From NCBI GenBank assembly GCA_026874595.1, contig CM049307.1, positions 59,030,870 to 59,094,869 on the forward strand: 64,000 nucleotides of DNA, written 5' to 3'. The translations under genes were made by a program, and so were the position numbers. The notes under the pieces are model-generated. The model did not search any database and was not told where the DNA came from. It was given only the letters and a program-made list of their open reading frames with translations. Origin of the DNA: Sipunculus nudus. Taxonomy: Eukaryota; Annelida; Sipuncula; Golfingiida; Sipunculidae. This document shows, piece after piece, positions 10,151-23,262 of the stretch; the stretch's first letter is position 1, and every line of letters starts with the position of its first letter.

Positions 10151-11269
10151 TTAAGTACAGGTATATATCAATAGGAAGAGAAAGTGAAGAATCTTGGATG
10201 CTCAGGACAAAATTTAGTCCATCTCATTGCAATATGGTGCTTCCTGCTGGGAGGTAATCTGTGTCAAATAAGAAGGGTTATGTAAAACTGTAGGTCATTA
10301 TAATTTTATATCATGATAAGATATGATGTCATCATATAAGTGAAATCCATGGGTCTGTTGTCAGCACTGACTCTTTTTTTCAGGTAGTTGAAAATAGTGA
10401 CTACTGCAAGAGCCTCTCTTTCCAACAGGTATACTTTTTGGAAGTTTTCACGCATCTGGTTGGATGCTTTTACACCAAGAACCAAGAATACATGTGAGAT
10501 TGAGCACATCACAGACACTTACCCCCACATTCCTGAAAGCCCTGTATATAAGAAAAATCTTCACACAAAACGTTTATGACATTACCATGTGAGCTTTTCT
10601 TGTACTGTCATTACCATTTTAGCTATTAAATACTGTGTGCTGTATACATTATCACTTCAGCTGGAGACATTTTGTTGGTTTCTTAATCTGTTCTGGTGGA
10701 ATGATTACAAAGAAACTTAAATATGGTACCTTTTCTTGAATACAGTGAATTGTCATGACACTTATGAGAGGAATGGCATTGACCTTCATTGTTTATCATG
10801 CCTTGGAGATGATTAGTCTTTGCATGTAGAGTATGAATTATGTATTCCATTCCTCAACTAGATATATGCATTCTCAGGAATGCAGGCTGGTCCTTAATAT
10901 GGGGTACTCTGCAACCTGTGTTTTTCTTCACTTATTGGCCCACATTCCCAGGTTCATTGGTGCATATATGTTCTCCAACAAGTGTTTGTATTCACTTATT
11001 TGACACTTATTCCAATGTTCAATCAGCATTCAGAAGACCTCGTCCAAGTACAGCTGATCAGGCCACGGATGTATGTATGGCAAAATTATACACCACCAAC
11101 TATGGTACAGTTAGCCTGAAATCAACCAGGTTGCCATTTCTACTGACTCGTCTATGAAAAGATCACAGTCTCCACAAAGAATACATTTATATGCCATAAT
11201 AATGTGGATTATATTGGCTTGATTTTTGCTAATCAACAAATTTGACCAGGTCTAGAAAAGTTCAATTAA
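10151..11269. other. non-coding stretch with a fragment of a dispersed repeat
   Basis: No gene is supported. At about 10885-11000 a segment around CACATTCCCAGGTTCATTGG resembles the start of the short repeat family seen at 17087 and 41505. Confidence 0.45.
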
Positions 11270-11752
11270 TCACAAATGCCTCCTACGTCCTGACTGGGGG
11301 TGGACTCCCTTGCATGAACTGTATCCCTATCCAGTCCAAATCAGAATATCCTGGATTTGACCTCCCTTTATTTGAGGATTGGGAGTATCTATACAAAAAA
11401 TACATTGTTTTGCTCTTACAAAGCACACAACAGGTGTGCAGTGTACCTGGCCTTGCTGGAATACTTAACATGAACCCCTCCCCCCCCCCCCCCATATGTA
11501 GATCCGAGGTTAAAGGCCAACGGTTTCAGACAAGGTGTTCCAAATGATTCAATCAGGCAGATGTGACTACATATTAGTGAATATTTGGTTGAAATCCTTT
11601 AGGTCCATACCAAAATCTAGTACATTGTTAAGGAGCCCTGAAAATTTCATGAGATTCCACCCATGATTACTTCAGTTATGTTGTGAACAACCGCAAAGAC
11701 ACACACACACCAAGGAAGAGGGGTGAAGCATAACCCCCTGGTGGAGGCAATT
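11270..11752. repeat. dispersed short repeat (GCCTC...GAGGC family), long copy
   Basis: It shares with 17087-17384 and 41505-41763 a start like CCTGACTGGGGG, a middle around GAAAATTTCATGAGATTCCA and an end with a CA run followed by GGTGGAGGCAA. This copy is longer, with extra sequence and a C-run at 11469-11483. The ends of the family are short inverted repeats. Confidence 0.6.
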
Positions 11753-13440
11753 ATTATTACTTTATAGCCCTCCTTGAACTGTACATTAAATCAGCTGTTC
11801 TTACCGTACAGCAGCTTATATCTAGCAGAACTTGTGCCCATCACATCAGCCAACACCTGTAATATTTGTAAACCATAGGTTAAAAAAAAATACCTATTTT
11901 TGTGACTGGATATTATTAATATTATTATTTCAAGTGTATTGGACAAAAACTTAGCAGTGGTGTCTATGTTTAAAAATAGGTGTTGTGCAGTTACATTTCC
12001 ATCAATAATTAATAATAAATACCAATCATATTGACTATTCATTCTTGTGTAAATAAGGGACTATGGTTTGCAGTTTGGTTGACCACACCTGAGCAAAAGT
12101 AAACACTGGCACAGTTTTGTATCCTAGTCAGTACATGAAGATAAACAGCCATTAACATGTTATCATCAATAATTAATATAATCTCATGGTGGTTATATGT
12201 ATAAGTAATTAGAAATAAATGCTCGTGTGACAATTGGAATGTACCAGGGAGCCACAAAGTACACAGCACAATGAACGTCTAGGGAGAAGACTGTCAGGGA
12301 TATTATTAATTTTGTCAAATGCAATTAAGTCATTAAGAAAATGTGGTATAAATATAGTCATATATGTTGTATTATATTGCTAGTTATGATCTTTCTGATT
12401 TTCATAGAGACTATTGTTAAGGAAGGAATGGTCACATAAGTTATTATGTCTCCTGTCACCCCACTCCAGGATTTGGGAGGGGGGGTAGGATAAGTTGTAG
12501 TTGTTGAGCTCCTCTCATCATTATAGTCATCTTATTGTTCTAAAGTAACTTATTGAATTGTGAATGTGATAATGTCCCATTCACACTGTGGTTGCCTATT
12601 ATATTTTTTTCCACAAATTTGATACAATAATAGTTTCGGACAAGTTTCTGGAAAAATTTGAAACTGATTGCCCTGGTTTTGATTTTCAAGAAATTTAGAA
12701 TTTATTGTGAATGTACATGATTTATAACTTAATGAGGGCAGCTAATTTTTCATCAAATTTGAAACAAAAATTGTTTTATCCATGTACCAGTAGGTTTGAA
12801 AGTTACTAGTGACCTTTACATTTATCTTTTATGTCAGATCTGCCAAAATAATTCATCTGATCTTCCAGGTGAAATCTGTGGAAATCCCTGCTTTATATTG
12901 CCTCATGAAAACAATTATTGCATATTTTTGTAGCTTGGCTTGTGCTTGGATATGTATGAAGATATGTCATTTCATCAGGTAAATAGCTTATTGAGTGGTG
13001 AATTTGGTAAAAATGTACAGGTACATATGTTATTTTGTATGTAGTTCACATATATTTGGGCATATGTTAGCTCTCACTGGGGTATGTGGGCACATTAGCA
13101 TTGCAAAAACAAACATACGAGCATATAGCTTCCTGAAGGTATATTTGTTTGCTCAGTCACCTGGGAGCTTTTACTATTGCATAGTGTTCATCATATGTAA
13201 TTGGTCTGTCCATAATATTACCATGAGAAGCTTTTCTCAATGGTGATTTAACAGATTCTCAAATAATTTTGTTCAAAGATACATGTTAGTCCAAGTATGG
13301 GAACCAACACTTATTATTTATGTGCCAACAAATATTACCGGTGTGCAGTTAATGGATTATATTGATTATTGGTTGTTTTCTTTGATAAATAATTAATTTG
13401 GTTGCATTTTTGCATAATTGATCAGAAACAATTATGTATG
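11753..13440. other. non-coding stretch, nothing recognised
   Basis: AT-rich sequence with only short frames lacking motifs. A segment near 13338-13385 (GTGTGCAGTTAATGGATTAT) is similar to one near 20656-20700 and is probably part of another dispersed repeat. Confidence 0.45.
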
Positions 13441-14141
13441 TGTCAAGGGAAGAATGAGAATCTGGGAAGATCCAGAATCTTCCCAAGAAAAATGAGAATT
13501 CTCATTCTTCTCGGGAAAAATGAGAAACAAGAGATGATTTGAAAATGAATTGATTCCCGTTCTTCCTTGGAAAAATCAGAATTCTCATTTATCCCGTTAA
13601 AAACAGGAATTATTTAAGGCAATTTTTAACTCTTTTTTTTCTTTTTTTTTTATTTTATACGTTTTCTTTTTTTTCAGAGAGAAACTTTGATTTTATTTCT
13701 TTCACATTAATTCTGAACTGTTCAAGGAATTAAAAGAATAAATATACACTCACATATAATGAATTTTGTGAATATCATTTGAATTTTACTATATCAAGTT
13801 GAGATAAGTGATATATATGTATTTATAACAAGTTTCTTTTATTGTATATTGTTATGATTATAGCAAAAAAAATTCTTGGTACTAAGTAGTCAGAAAATTA
13901 GAAGCTGGGAAAAATGATAATTCCCATTCTTCCTGGGAAAAAATCCAGAATTCTCAATTGTCACTGGAAAAATGAGAATCACATGATAGTATGAATTGAT
14001 TCATATTCTTCCTTGGAAAATGAGAATTCTCATTCTTCCGGGAAAAAAAGGAGAATTCTCATTTTGGCCGGGAAGAACCAGAATTCCCATTCTTCCTGCG
14101 AAGATTCTGGACCTTCCCAGATTCTCATTCTTCCCTCAACA
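13441..14141. mobile_element. foldback element with GAGAATTCTC subrepeats
   Basis: The left end (from AAGGGAAGAATGAGAATCTG near 13445) is the reverse complement of the right end (to about 14138) over more than 35 bases with few differences. Inside both arms a short motif, AATGAGAATTCTCATTCTTCC or close variants, is repeated several times and is itself palindromic (GAGAATTCTC). The centre is a pyrimidine-rich and AT-rich unrelated stretch. Long arms built of subrepeats are the hallmark of foldback-type elements. No protein is encoded. Confidence 0.8.
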
Positions 14142-17086
14142 TATGCATGCACAAAGAAGTAAAAAAATTTTCTTATCCTCTAAGAGATGTAAGAAGACGG
14201 AAAACAAAGTTTCAAATAAATAAGCATTAAAACAGGACCATTTGCAGGAAACGTGTGAACTATCTAGCTGCTTTGCCTTGACCATTCAGTGTGATGTATA
14301 AATCAGACAGAATTCACTGTCAAAAATGTAGGTTTCATTCTATACAGCAGATTTCACATATAAGTAAAGTTATATAAAATGTTAGAGAAATGATCGTCTG
14401 TCATTTTATTAGATATCAGTCATCAAACATGAGTTAAAAGTAAAACCAATTACTAACACTTACAAAGTGTAAACTAAGGTGAATTAATCTAAATAATTGG
14501 TTACTTATTATAACTGTCAAGTCCATTCCTTATGTAGTTGGATTTGGTTCAAATGTTTAGCTCCTGTTTTGTTGATAAAAATATTTGATGCAAGTTTATA
14601 TGACAGAAGGATTCTCCAGTTGCTTAAAAATCTCTGTTCCCATGACGTGGGTGTTTTTTTCATCTTACTTAGTTCATATCCTCTTGTAATCCTTGTGTCT
14701 GAAATATAAGTCATGACAGTTCAACCTGAATGCTATTTTCATAACCTGGTGTGGCAACAGGATATGTGGCGTTGGTAATATATGTTGTCATTTTCAACAT
14801 TTTTTTTTCATTTTCAAGTACGTTTGTAGGAGCCATGACACAGCTGATCCCAAGGTGCTGCTGTGTGTGTAAACAACAGCTTACTTGCATCCGATGTACA
14901 GACATGGCACACCCATGCATTATTTGGCCAGTTTAGCACTTTGGGCCCAAACAGGTTGGGCAAAGGGAGTACTTTTTAGATCTCAAGTGTTTTGTGACAG
15001 CTTCGTTGGTTAGTAAATCTTTACCCAACTAGATTTATCTTCTTGAAATGACAGTGTTGTGATTGATAGGACAATTAATAATTAATAGTATATGGTTTAA
15101 CAAGTACATTACATAGTTTAATATACCAGATACACGTGATGGGTGCGATAACTAGATGATAAATACCTATGTAGCACCTAACAGTCACGTCACACTTCAT
15201 GGGTACGTGGGAATTCAGTCATGCATGACAGAGGATGCACTCAAGAAGGTCGTTTATTACAGGATTCTGCTTGGCACTGCATCCGAATAGGAATTTCCTT
15301 CAGTGTATTAGAACATTACCAGTTTTCCAGATGATTCATAGCAGTGTGAGAGTCATCAATTAATATGAAGTCTTGGAAGTACCACTCTAGGAAACACAAT
15401 ACATACAGGATTTCATGAGTGGATTCAGCAATTTGGCATGTAGGTATCAGAACTTAGTTTTACAGTTTTATCATTACGTGTGGTTGAATAATTCAGAAGA
15501 GATAACACTGTACTTTCTGTAGTGTTTGCAAATACTGGTAATTGACAGATACTCATAAAATTGTATTATGTTCCCTGCAAAAATAATTTAAATGTTATTT
15601 TGGTTTGTCAAGAATATTATTTAGTTGATGTCTGTTGTTGACATTAGGTACTTAAGTTTACATAGAGATAACTGATAAAGATTGTATTGGGCTCTTATAA
15701 GACACAGCTGTCACATAGATTGTATTGTTTCAGTTTGAAGTAATAAATATATTGAAAATCAAGTTAGTAAAGGGGCTGTCGTCAAGTTTTATTAGAACTT
15801 GTTGTGGTTCTTTCTGTTTCAACCACTCAGATACCAGAGACAGATGTCAATTACATCACAATTAAGTGTCTGCAGTGACCCAACAAACAAAAAAAATCAC
15901 CCATGTCGGAGAATTTTGATGACATTCTTCTGAAATTTCTGAGCTACAGTATAACCTTGTATTTCCATATCTCTTTTTTTCCGAAAATTTGTTTTTCTGA
16001 AATTGAAATTGAAATGTAGAAATAAGACATTCCTGTAATAATAACCAGCTGAGTATACGTATTGAAAAAATGATGTACCTTGTATATCTGTAAGCTTAAA
16101 TATCAAAACATATTTTATGTCCCCTGTGTTTTTTCTGATATTCGAGGTTCAGAATGAGCTTGATAAATTAATTACTAAAATTAGTGGAGAGATTTAGGTG
16201 AGCTTAAGGTAGCATATATACCGGTATATGGACATAAACAGTTAAGATAGCATATATATGGACAAAGCAGAATGATAACACTCCAAATATATCCATTATC
16301 ACAGATCAATTCATGTAATATTTATACACAGTTGCTTGAATCCTTATTTTGTCAGAAATGGAAAGCAATGGAGCATAGGACAAATGCTGTTTTGAGCACC
16401 TCTTTAATGATACACATGTACACTATCTCTGTGGGAATATGAAAGGAACAACTATATACTCATTTAATGCTCATACAAATACATAAGGCACAACAATATA
16501 CCCATTTATTGCACACTTTGTCCATTTTCTGTATTTAAAATCACATTCACAAAATCACATTCACAAAACAATTTTATTTGAACTGAACATAACCAAATCA
16601 TTTGATTGGTTTGCTCAAACCAGTATTTGCCTATGAAATTGCAACTGACACCTCCTACTACTTTGAATCAGGCTTATTTTGTATTTCAATAGCAGCAAAA
16701 TATGATGTTGTAATCTTGAAGTCATCATCTTGTTTATCCCTGTAATAATATGAGACACCTGGGGTTCCAAGATGCAACAAAGGTCTATTGAAAGAGTCAC
16801 CTGCAAATACAACAAGTAAATACCATGGTGAAGTCAGCTCCATACACTGCCAAATATGTCTAGTTTGAGCCTGTCATCATCAGGTGTCAGCAATATGGAG
16901 CACCACAATGGACTGTTTTGTCATATTTTATTTTGAATTGATCATCAGGAAAACATACAACTTACAAGGGAGAGCATTACTTTGCTTATAGTTAATCACC
17001 ATCCATTTCCGCTCTGCTTCTTGGACAGAAAAGAGTCAGCCTTAATATAATAATAATCGTAATAACAATATAATGATAACAATAAT
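14142..17086. other. non-coding stretch, nothing strong recognised
   Basis: No supported gene. Minor features are a palindromic TATACCGGTATA near 16218 and a directly repeated 14-base AAAATCACATTCAC at about 16539-16567. Confidence 0.45.
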
Positions 17087-17384
17087 AATGCAAGCCTCTG
17101 CCATGTGGGGGTCCCTATTGTGCGTGTTTGCATTCACTTTTTTGGCCCAGGTTCATTTGTGCATATAAAGTGACTGTACATTTGTGAATATTCCTTGATG
17201 TATTTCTGAACCTGGAGGATGTGCTGGATCCACACTAAAATCTAATTGATTCTTCATTGGCCCATTCACTAAATGCGCTGAAAATTTCATAACACTCCAT
17301 TCATGACTGTGTGAGTTATGATGTTGTGAACTTGTGAACAAACACACAGATGGGGACAATTGCATACCTTACTGGCAGAGGCAA
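17087..17384. repeat. dispersed short repeat (GCCTCTGCC...GGCAGAGGC family), copy 2
   Basis: It starts AATGCAAGCCTCTGCCA and ends TGGCAGAGGCAAAG, which are complementary at GCCTCTGCCA/TGGCAGAGGC. The body shares GCATTCACTT, CCCAGGTTCAT, TTCTTCATTGGC and GAAAATTTCAT with the copy at 41505. Confidence 0.7.
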
Positions 17385-18852
17385 AGTTTACATATCTATG
17401 GACAGGGGTAGCTGAACAGGGTAGAAGTTACAGGTAAAAATTCTGTGTTGAGGCTGTCCAACTTGTATCTAAAGTCCATTATAGGTTCTGGTCAGTGATC
17501 ACTAGTGAGTGGAGCTACTTAACCTCACATTGTGTATGTGTTGTAAAGAGCTGAGTGGTGATTTATTTCCCATCATGACTGATAAGCTGTCAGCCACCTT
17601 GTATCATGCTGGGAGGCGGTATAATGTCTATGATTTAAAAGTGTATAGGGTGTTCTCATTGTTAAAGAGGAATGCCTAAGATGAAGTGTCCCATGTGTTA
17701 ATATTATAAATAGACATCTTTCGTGATTGGTGTAGCATGATTTTGTTCTGCCGTGCCCAGGTAAATAGCTGTAAATTTTCTTGGTACAATTGCAGGGACA
17801 CACCCCCTTTATAGCTGAGCTGCCTGGTCTGCCGAGCTTTAGCAATACCCCTTCATTAATCACCTGCTTGTTGTTCATTAACTTTTGAGTTTTCTGTGCT
17901 TCTTGTTTCCACAGAATTTTAGGATACAAACAGGCATGTTATGCTGACTGTTTAGAATAACCATCCACAAGTGATTTAATGTGTTGCTTCTTGCCAGAAA
18001 ATAAAAAATATAAATTATATTTAGTGATTTTTACAAGGCAAAGGCTAAAATATCTTTAATAAACAGTTTGTCTGCAAAAGAAATATATGTAGAGAAGTTT
18101 TATAGAAAGCTGTCATTCTTATTCTAGATGCAAATGCTCGAATACCAAAACAAACTATACATTATAAAATAAAGCTTAAAAAGAAAGGCTATCTGAAATT
18201 ACTTTTTAAAAAAATCACCCCGATTCAAAGATTTTTTTCCTGAAAACTCTTAGCAATCAACTTGAAGTTAAGCCCAAAATTTAGCATTTTGTTTCAGATG
18301 AGGTTTAGATAGAAAACTGTGGATGGTACAATATTGAAACACCCCAAAACATTCCAGTTTCACAGATAATGGAATATTTAGCTAAAAAATATCAGTAATC
18401 AGTCATTGATGAGTTTTCTCAGATATTAATAAACTGATTTTGTATGAAAAAAGAACTGATTCCCATCTTTTGGTCCTGCTGTGCCCACTCTATACTTTAA
18501 TAAATGTGTAATGAAGCAGTATATATATGACTCCATAGATATGGTACAGAGTGATTAAAACATGATACAACCAGGTAGTTATACACGCACAAGCACCTAC
18601 TTGGAAAACACACAAATAGGTCAAACAATACAAATCATTTTTGTGTGTGCTATGTGGGAACCTTACCAATAGGTGATGATCTGTCAATAGCCTTCATTTG
18701 TTTTACACTTGTGAATGGACATGATTTCAAGATATATCTTGACAAGTTGTGACTTGCTGTTCAGTACAGATTCACAGTCTAGGTCCAAAGAGTTATACCT
18801 TTTGGATCATATGTGATGCATAATTACCAATTATATCTTGTATAATCTGACT

Positions 18853-18899
<47 letters not shown>

Positions 18900-19129
18900 A
18901 GTCCCAAATTTTCAGCAGAGAATAATAATAACAGGCATTACTAGATCTTAGTTTTGATAAAATTCAGTCCATGATGTCACACGTGTATCAGCCAATCAAA
19001 TCAGGACAAAGTCTGGGATCTGGATGAAATCCTCCCATCACACAACAAACGCACATGCAATAGGTTTACTTAACCAAAAGGTTCGGGGTAGATTACGATG
19101 GTAAATTAAAGGGATCTTCTCCCCCAGTC
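17385..19129. other. non-coding stretch with an (AT)n microsatellite
   Basis: No gene is supported. A pure (AT)n run of 42 bases lies at 18855-18896. Confidence 0.5.
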
Positions 19130-19130
19130 C

Positions 19131-19400
19131 TTTAACCTTAAAGGCAGCTATTCACCTACCTTTACTTTAGGATTTATGTCATTTCTGGCTTACTGTGCCT
19201 ACATATAAAAGAACTCTTAGGTAATTCCTGATGAGACGAGTTGTCAAAATGCCTCTGTGATGGAATTAGAAATTGTTTATTGAGAGCTGTTATACACTCT
19301 TTACACAGCACTTTACATATAGGCCTACTACCTATATTGTAAGTGCTGTTTGGTTTGACCTTGTATCCTGAATCTCTACACCAGAGGAGACTGTATTTTG
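19131..19400 (+). mobile_element. TTAA-flanked MITE family, diverged partial copy
   Basis: TTAAAGGCAGCTATTCACCT at about 19137 matches the left end of the elements at 21028 and 27868, and the following TTTATGTCATTTCTGGCTT also matches. The rest diverges and no matching right end was found. Confidence 0.55.
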
Positions 19401-21027
19401 GTCCAATCAGATGAGACCCTATGCTTGAAGACAAAACGGTTTACCAGCCAAGCGAGGAATACACGGAGCCAATGTTGTTCATTTCATTTTGAGGGACAGC
19501 TCATTGCCCTGGCAACCGTTTGAACAGGCCACAGGCTCAGAGAGAAAGGTCCAACCTGTGGTTTTCACAGGTTCTTGTGCACATAGGATGCCCGGACAGT
19601 GAGTTGAAATTCAAACGAAATGAAACAACATAGGTTCCGTGCACACCCCTGCTGGCTGGTTTTGGCTTGCAAAGGGGTACATGGATATGCTAACATAGTC
19701 GTAATGTCATAATCAAATTGGTCGATGATGTGAGAATGTAGAGGGAGCAATTAAAATTTTTTACTAAGAGTAACCACTTGTGTGCACTTGAAGTGCACTT
19801 TAAGCGCAGCTATAGGCGGAGCCATGATGCCTGTTGAGTGTTTTTTAACTGGAATTTGGTTGGCTGCCAGACTACGACCCACCATCTAGTGTCTAAATGT
19901 ATAAGAATAAGAAACTAAGCACTAATGTCCAGTGAGACTGTTAAGGAGCAGAGTGGAAATGTAAAATCTGATGAAAAGCTACATTAGGATTCCATGTTCA
20001 GTACATAAGATGAAAATTAATACTCCCAAATGATGTATTTGCTGGAGCGTGACTTTTACACATAATTTATGTATCATGACCATATGTAATAAACTGATAA
20101 TTGATCACCAAGAAATTCCTTCCAGCTAGACTTCACATATTTATGACAGTCCATGTGTAGCTGTTGTGCCAACCCTATGATGCTTGTTTGTTGTATGCAT
20201 TAATTTAAATTGTCATGTTCAATAGTTTGTGTTTGCAAAACATATATAAGTTTTTCCGTGTTGTTCATGATTCTTGAGCAAATGACATTCACTTTGTGTT
20301 CATGAAAGGCTCACGCATATCTGCCTGTATGTAATATCTATCCACTTAGGGGGTTGCCTGAAAGTCTTGAACCCTTGGTTTACCTGTCTTCTCCATTTGG
20401 ATAAGTTATGGTATATTTTTATTGTGGAGTGTTTAAGGTAAAGGTGGACCACCACTGTGATAGCATACATTTACCAAAATGTAGAACTGTTGTGATCTGA
20501 TACAAAAAAAATATCATCTTTAAGATTAGGCATGGAGTTGGGAAAATTTGCTGAAAAAAAAGCTGAGTGTCAATACAAAATGCAGTCCCTGCTTGGAAGT
20601 GTATTCATTAGATATCAGTGTCAAATAGAATGCGTATTTTACATGTTACTGTTAGTGGTGTGCCAGTTAATTGATTATATCAGTTATTGGCTGTTTTCTT
20701 ACATAATTGATTAAACACAAACGATTATGTGTGTACAATCAAGGAAGTCATATTGACCAGAAAAAAATATCCTTACTCAGAGAGATAAGCCAGTAAGGAT
20801 ACAAAGTAGCAAACAGCATTGAAAATTAACCTTGTGCAGCAAATAAGTACCATTACTTTGAAATTTCTGCATGATGTACAATTCTGACTGAATTTACTAT
20901 GTCAGCATTTAGGTTTAATTCTATACAGCAGAATTTACAGTAACATAGAACGTACATAAAATGAATGAATACCCTCTTTGCAGAGGCAATAAAGTTCAAC
21001 AAATGTCAGATATTGGAATAGGCCCCT
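19401..21027. other. non-coding stretch, nothing recognised
   Basis: No supported gene or clear repeat, apart from the GTGTGCCAGTTAATTGATTA segment near 20656 that resembles one near 13338. Confidence 0.45.
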
Positions 21028-21498
21028 TTAAAGGTGCCCATTCACCTACCTTTTGAAAAAGAATTGATGTGATTTTTGGCTTCCTCTCTGTATATATTAA
21101 TGATCTCAGGGTAATTCTGGTTATGAAAAATTCTTATAAGGCCTCCGTGAAGGATTTATGAACTTGTTTATCAACAACATGTTTGTAAACACAGCAATGT
21201 TGACAAACAGGAAAAACATGTAACCTAGGGTGGTAGGTTGCATATGTGCCGAGGTAGAAAGATCACTTGTTGCAAAACTGCCATTTGCAAAGCTCTGGCT
21301 TATCTGATTTGCCTGCAGATGCCCTTGTGTAATTTGTTTTGATAATTTTGGCTGGCCACCACATTATAAACACATTGATATAAACAAAACAAGCAGCCTG
21401 TGTGAGGTGAGATCCACATTTTCTGGCCTATTTTTATAAAAGCTCCAAGGGATTACCTTTAGTTTATAAAGGTCAAATAGGTGATTGGGCCCCTTTAA
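21028..21498 (+). mobile_element. TTAA-flanked MITE (piggyBac-like), copy 1
   Basis: TTAA is present on both sides (21028-21031 and 21495-21498). The left end AGGTGCCCATTCACCTA is mirrored by the right end AGGTGATTGGGCCCCT. Length including both TTAA is 471 bp, with no coding frame. Copy 27868-28336 has the same ends and interior. TTAA target duplication is typical of piggyBac transposons, so this is probably a non-autonomous relative. The superfamily is inferred. Confidence 0.8.
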
Positions 21499-22639
21499 CT
21501 AAATATTAGACCTCCACAGTAAAGTGTCATTGATACACGGGCTGTGTAACCTAACATATATCAGTGGTGGTTTTACTGTGTGCAGGTCAGTTGTGATGTA
21601 TAATGTACAAGGATGATTAGTGTTAATGTGTGTGTACTCTATCAGCTGCATTGGTTTCTGTGTACAAGGATGGCAGGTAACCTATTTCAGGCTACACCAG
21701 TCAGATTTTAGGTCTAGTGGTTAGGTGGGGTTGGGGCAATAACGATGTTGATAAGCCTTGGCACTTGTCCTTTTTTTGTACAGATTTACACACTCATACA
21801 TAGAATAGGCTCAACCAATCATTCTGTCTGGAGAGCTGCTATACTGCTAAAATATTTGTCTATGTACAGGCCGTTGGAGTTTAATATCTACATCAGTCAT
21901 GACAGTGATTATAATATGTCTGTACATTGATCTTATTTTAACAAAGGCTAATGGATAGTTTATATGTCAAAGCTTGCATGCCTTGCTGTTAATAATGTAA
22001 TACCTATTGAATGGGCAGGTTTCACTTTTTCAGTCAAGGATGTGGTTTTCACATGTGTTTGTTTTATTTCTGATGGTTCATTGATTTGGTTGCCTGTTAC
22101 CAACAATGCACAAAAACTACTTCAACCATTTTCACTTAATTTTCAAATATCTGGTTAAAGGGGCAGGTCCAAAAGAAGAGGTTTTATTTTAAGAGATATG
22201 TGCTCTCTGCTTAGTGCCATTCAGGTTTTTTCAGATCTAGTTGAAGATTGAAGGGGTTTAACGCTACCCCCCTCGCTTCGGCAAGAAATTTCTACTGTAT
22301 TATAAATCTATCTAAGAGAGGTCATACTATGGTCTGGGCAGTGTCCATCCTTGAACTTTTAGTGTCTACAGGGTAACTTGCGAGATATCATATGGATTTT
22401 CATGAAACTCAATAACTGTTTACACGCACACCATTTACCAGGAGCTGTGGACCTTTTTCAGGCCATTAATCCCTCAATGTAACAAACAGTAAACCAACTC
22501 CAAAATTCCTGGATTTATCCCAGATATATGTGCAACCTACAAGTACCAGACATCTACTAGGTTTTACTGACATGCAGCCAAGTTCTTTAATGTATCACCT
22601 TTCTCTGTGTATATATGTTCCTCTGTACCTATTTCTCTG
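21499..22639. other. non-coding stretch
   Basis: No supported gene. Around 22310-22460 the sequence has the style of the diverged repeat seen at 50836 and 54789 (GGCAGTGTCCATCC, GATGGATTTTCA-like words). Confidence 0.4.
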
Positions 22640-23262
22640 TTCATAAAATTCTTGCACTGAAAGAAGCAGACGTAGAAATGATGAGCATCTGTCCATCTTT
22701 CCTTGCGGCCATCCACCTGTTGTCCGTGCCGTCTGTCCGTTACATATATAATATTAACGCAATAACTCAAAAAGAATTTAGAGGTACAGTCAACAAACTT
22801 TTGCAGCATTTATGCACCTTATCAAGGGCTGGGTCAAGTTCAAACATGGATGACTTTGATACATTTTTCAAGGTCACAGCAGGAATAATGCTAAAATGAT
22901 GTTAACACAATAACTCGAAAAGAATTTGGTTTAGGTAACTTTGACACATTTTTTCAGGGTCACATAAGCCATAATCTTAAAATGCTGTTGACACAGTAAC
23001 CAAAAAAAAATTTGAGGCCAGGTCGTCAAACTTGCAGCATTGATGCAGCTCATGAAGGGCTAGGTCAAGTTCAAACATGGATGACCTTGACATATTTTCA
23101 AGGTCACATAAGCAATAATGCTAAAATGATGTTCACGCCATAACTCGAAAAGAATTTGAGGCGTGGTAACCAGACTTACAGCTTTGATGCACCTCATTAA
23201 GTGCTAGGTCAAGTTCAAATATGGATGCCCTTGGTGCAGTTTTAAAAGTCACAGGGGTGATC
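22640..23262. repeat. diverged tandem repeat, ~150-bp unit
   Basis: The word AATAACTCGAAAAGAATTT or a close variant recurs near 22759, 22910, 22995 and 23140, with GGTCAAGTTCAAACATGGAT and TTTCAAGGTCACA at regular places between. Spacing is about 150 bp except for one shortened unit. Related units recur at 46735-46772 and 48091-48370. Confidence 0.75.

Noticed and set aside
22615-22899. 94-codon plus-strand frame
   Set aside because: Falls in the diverged ~150-bp tandem repeat. Neighbouring units do not keep it open.
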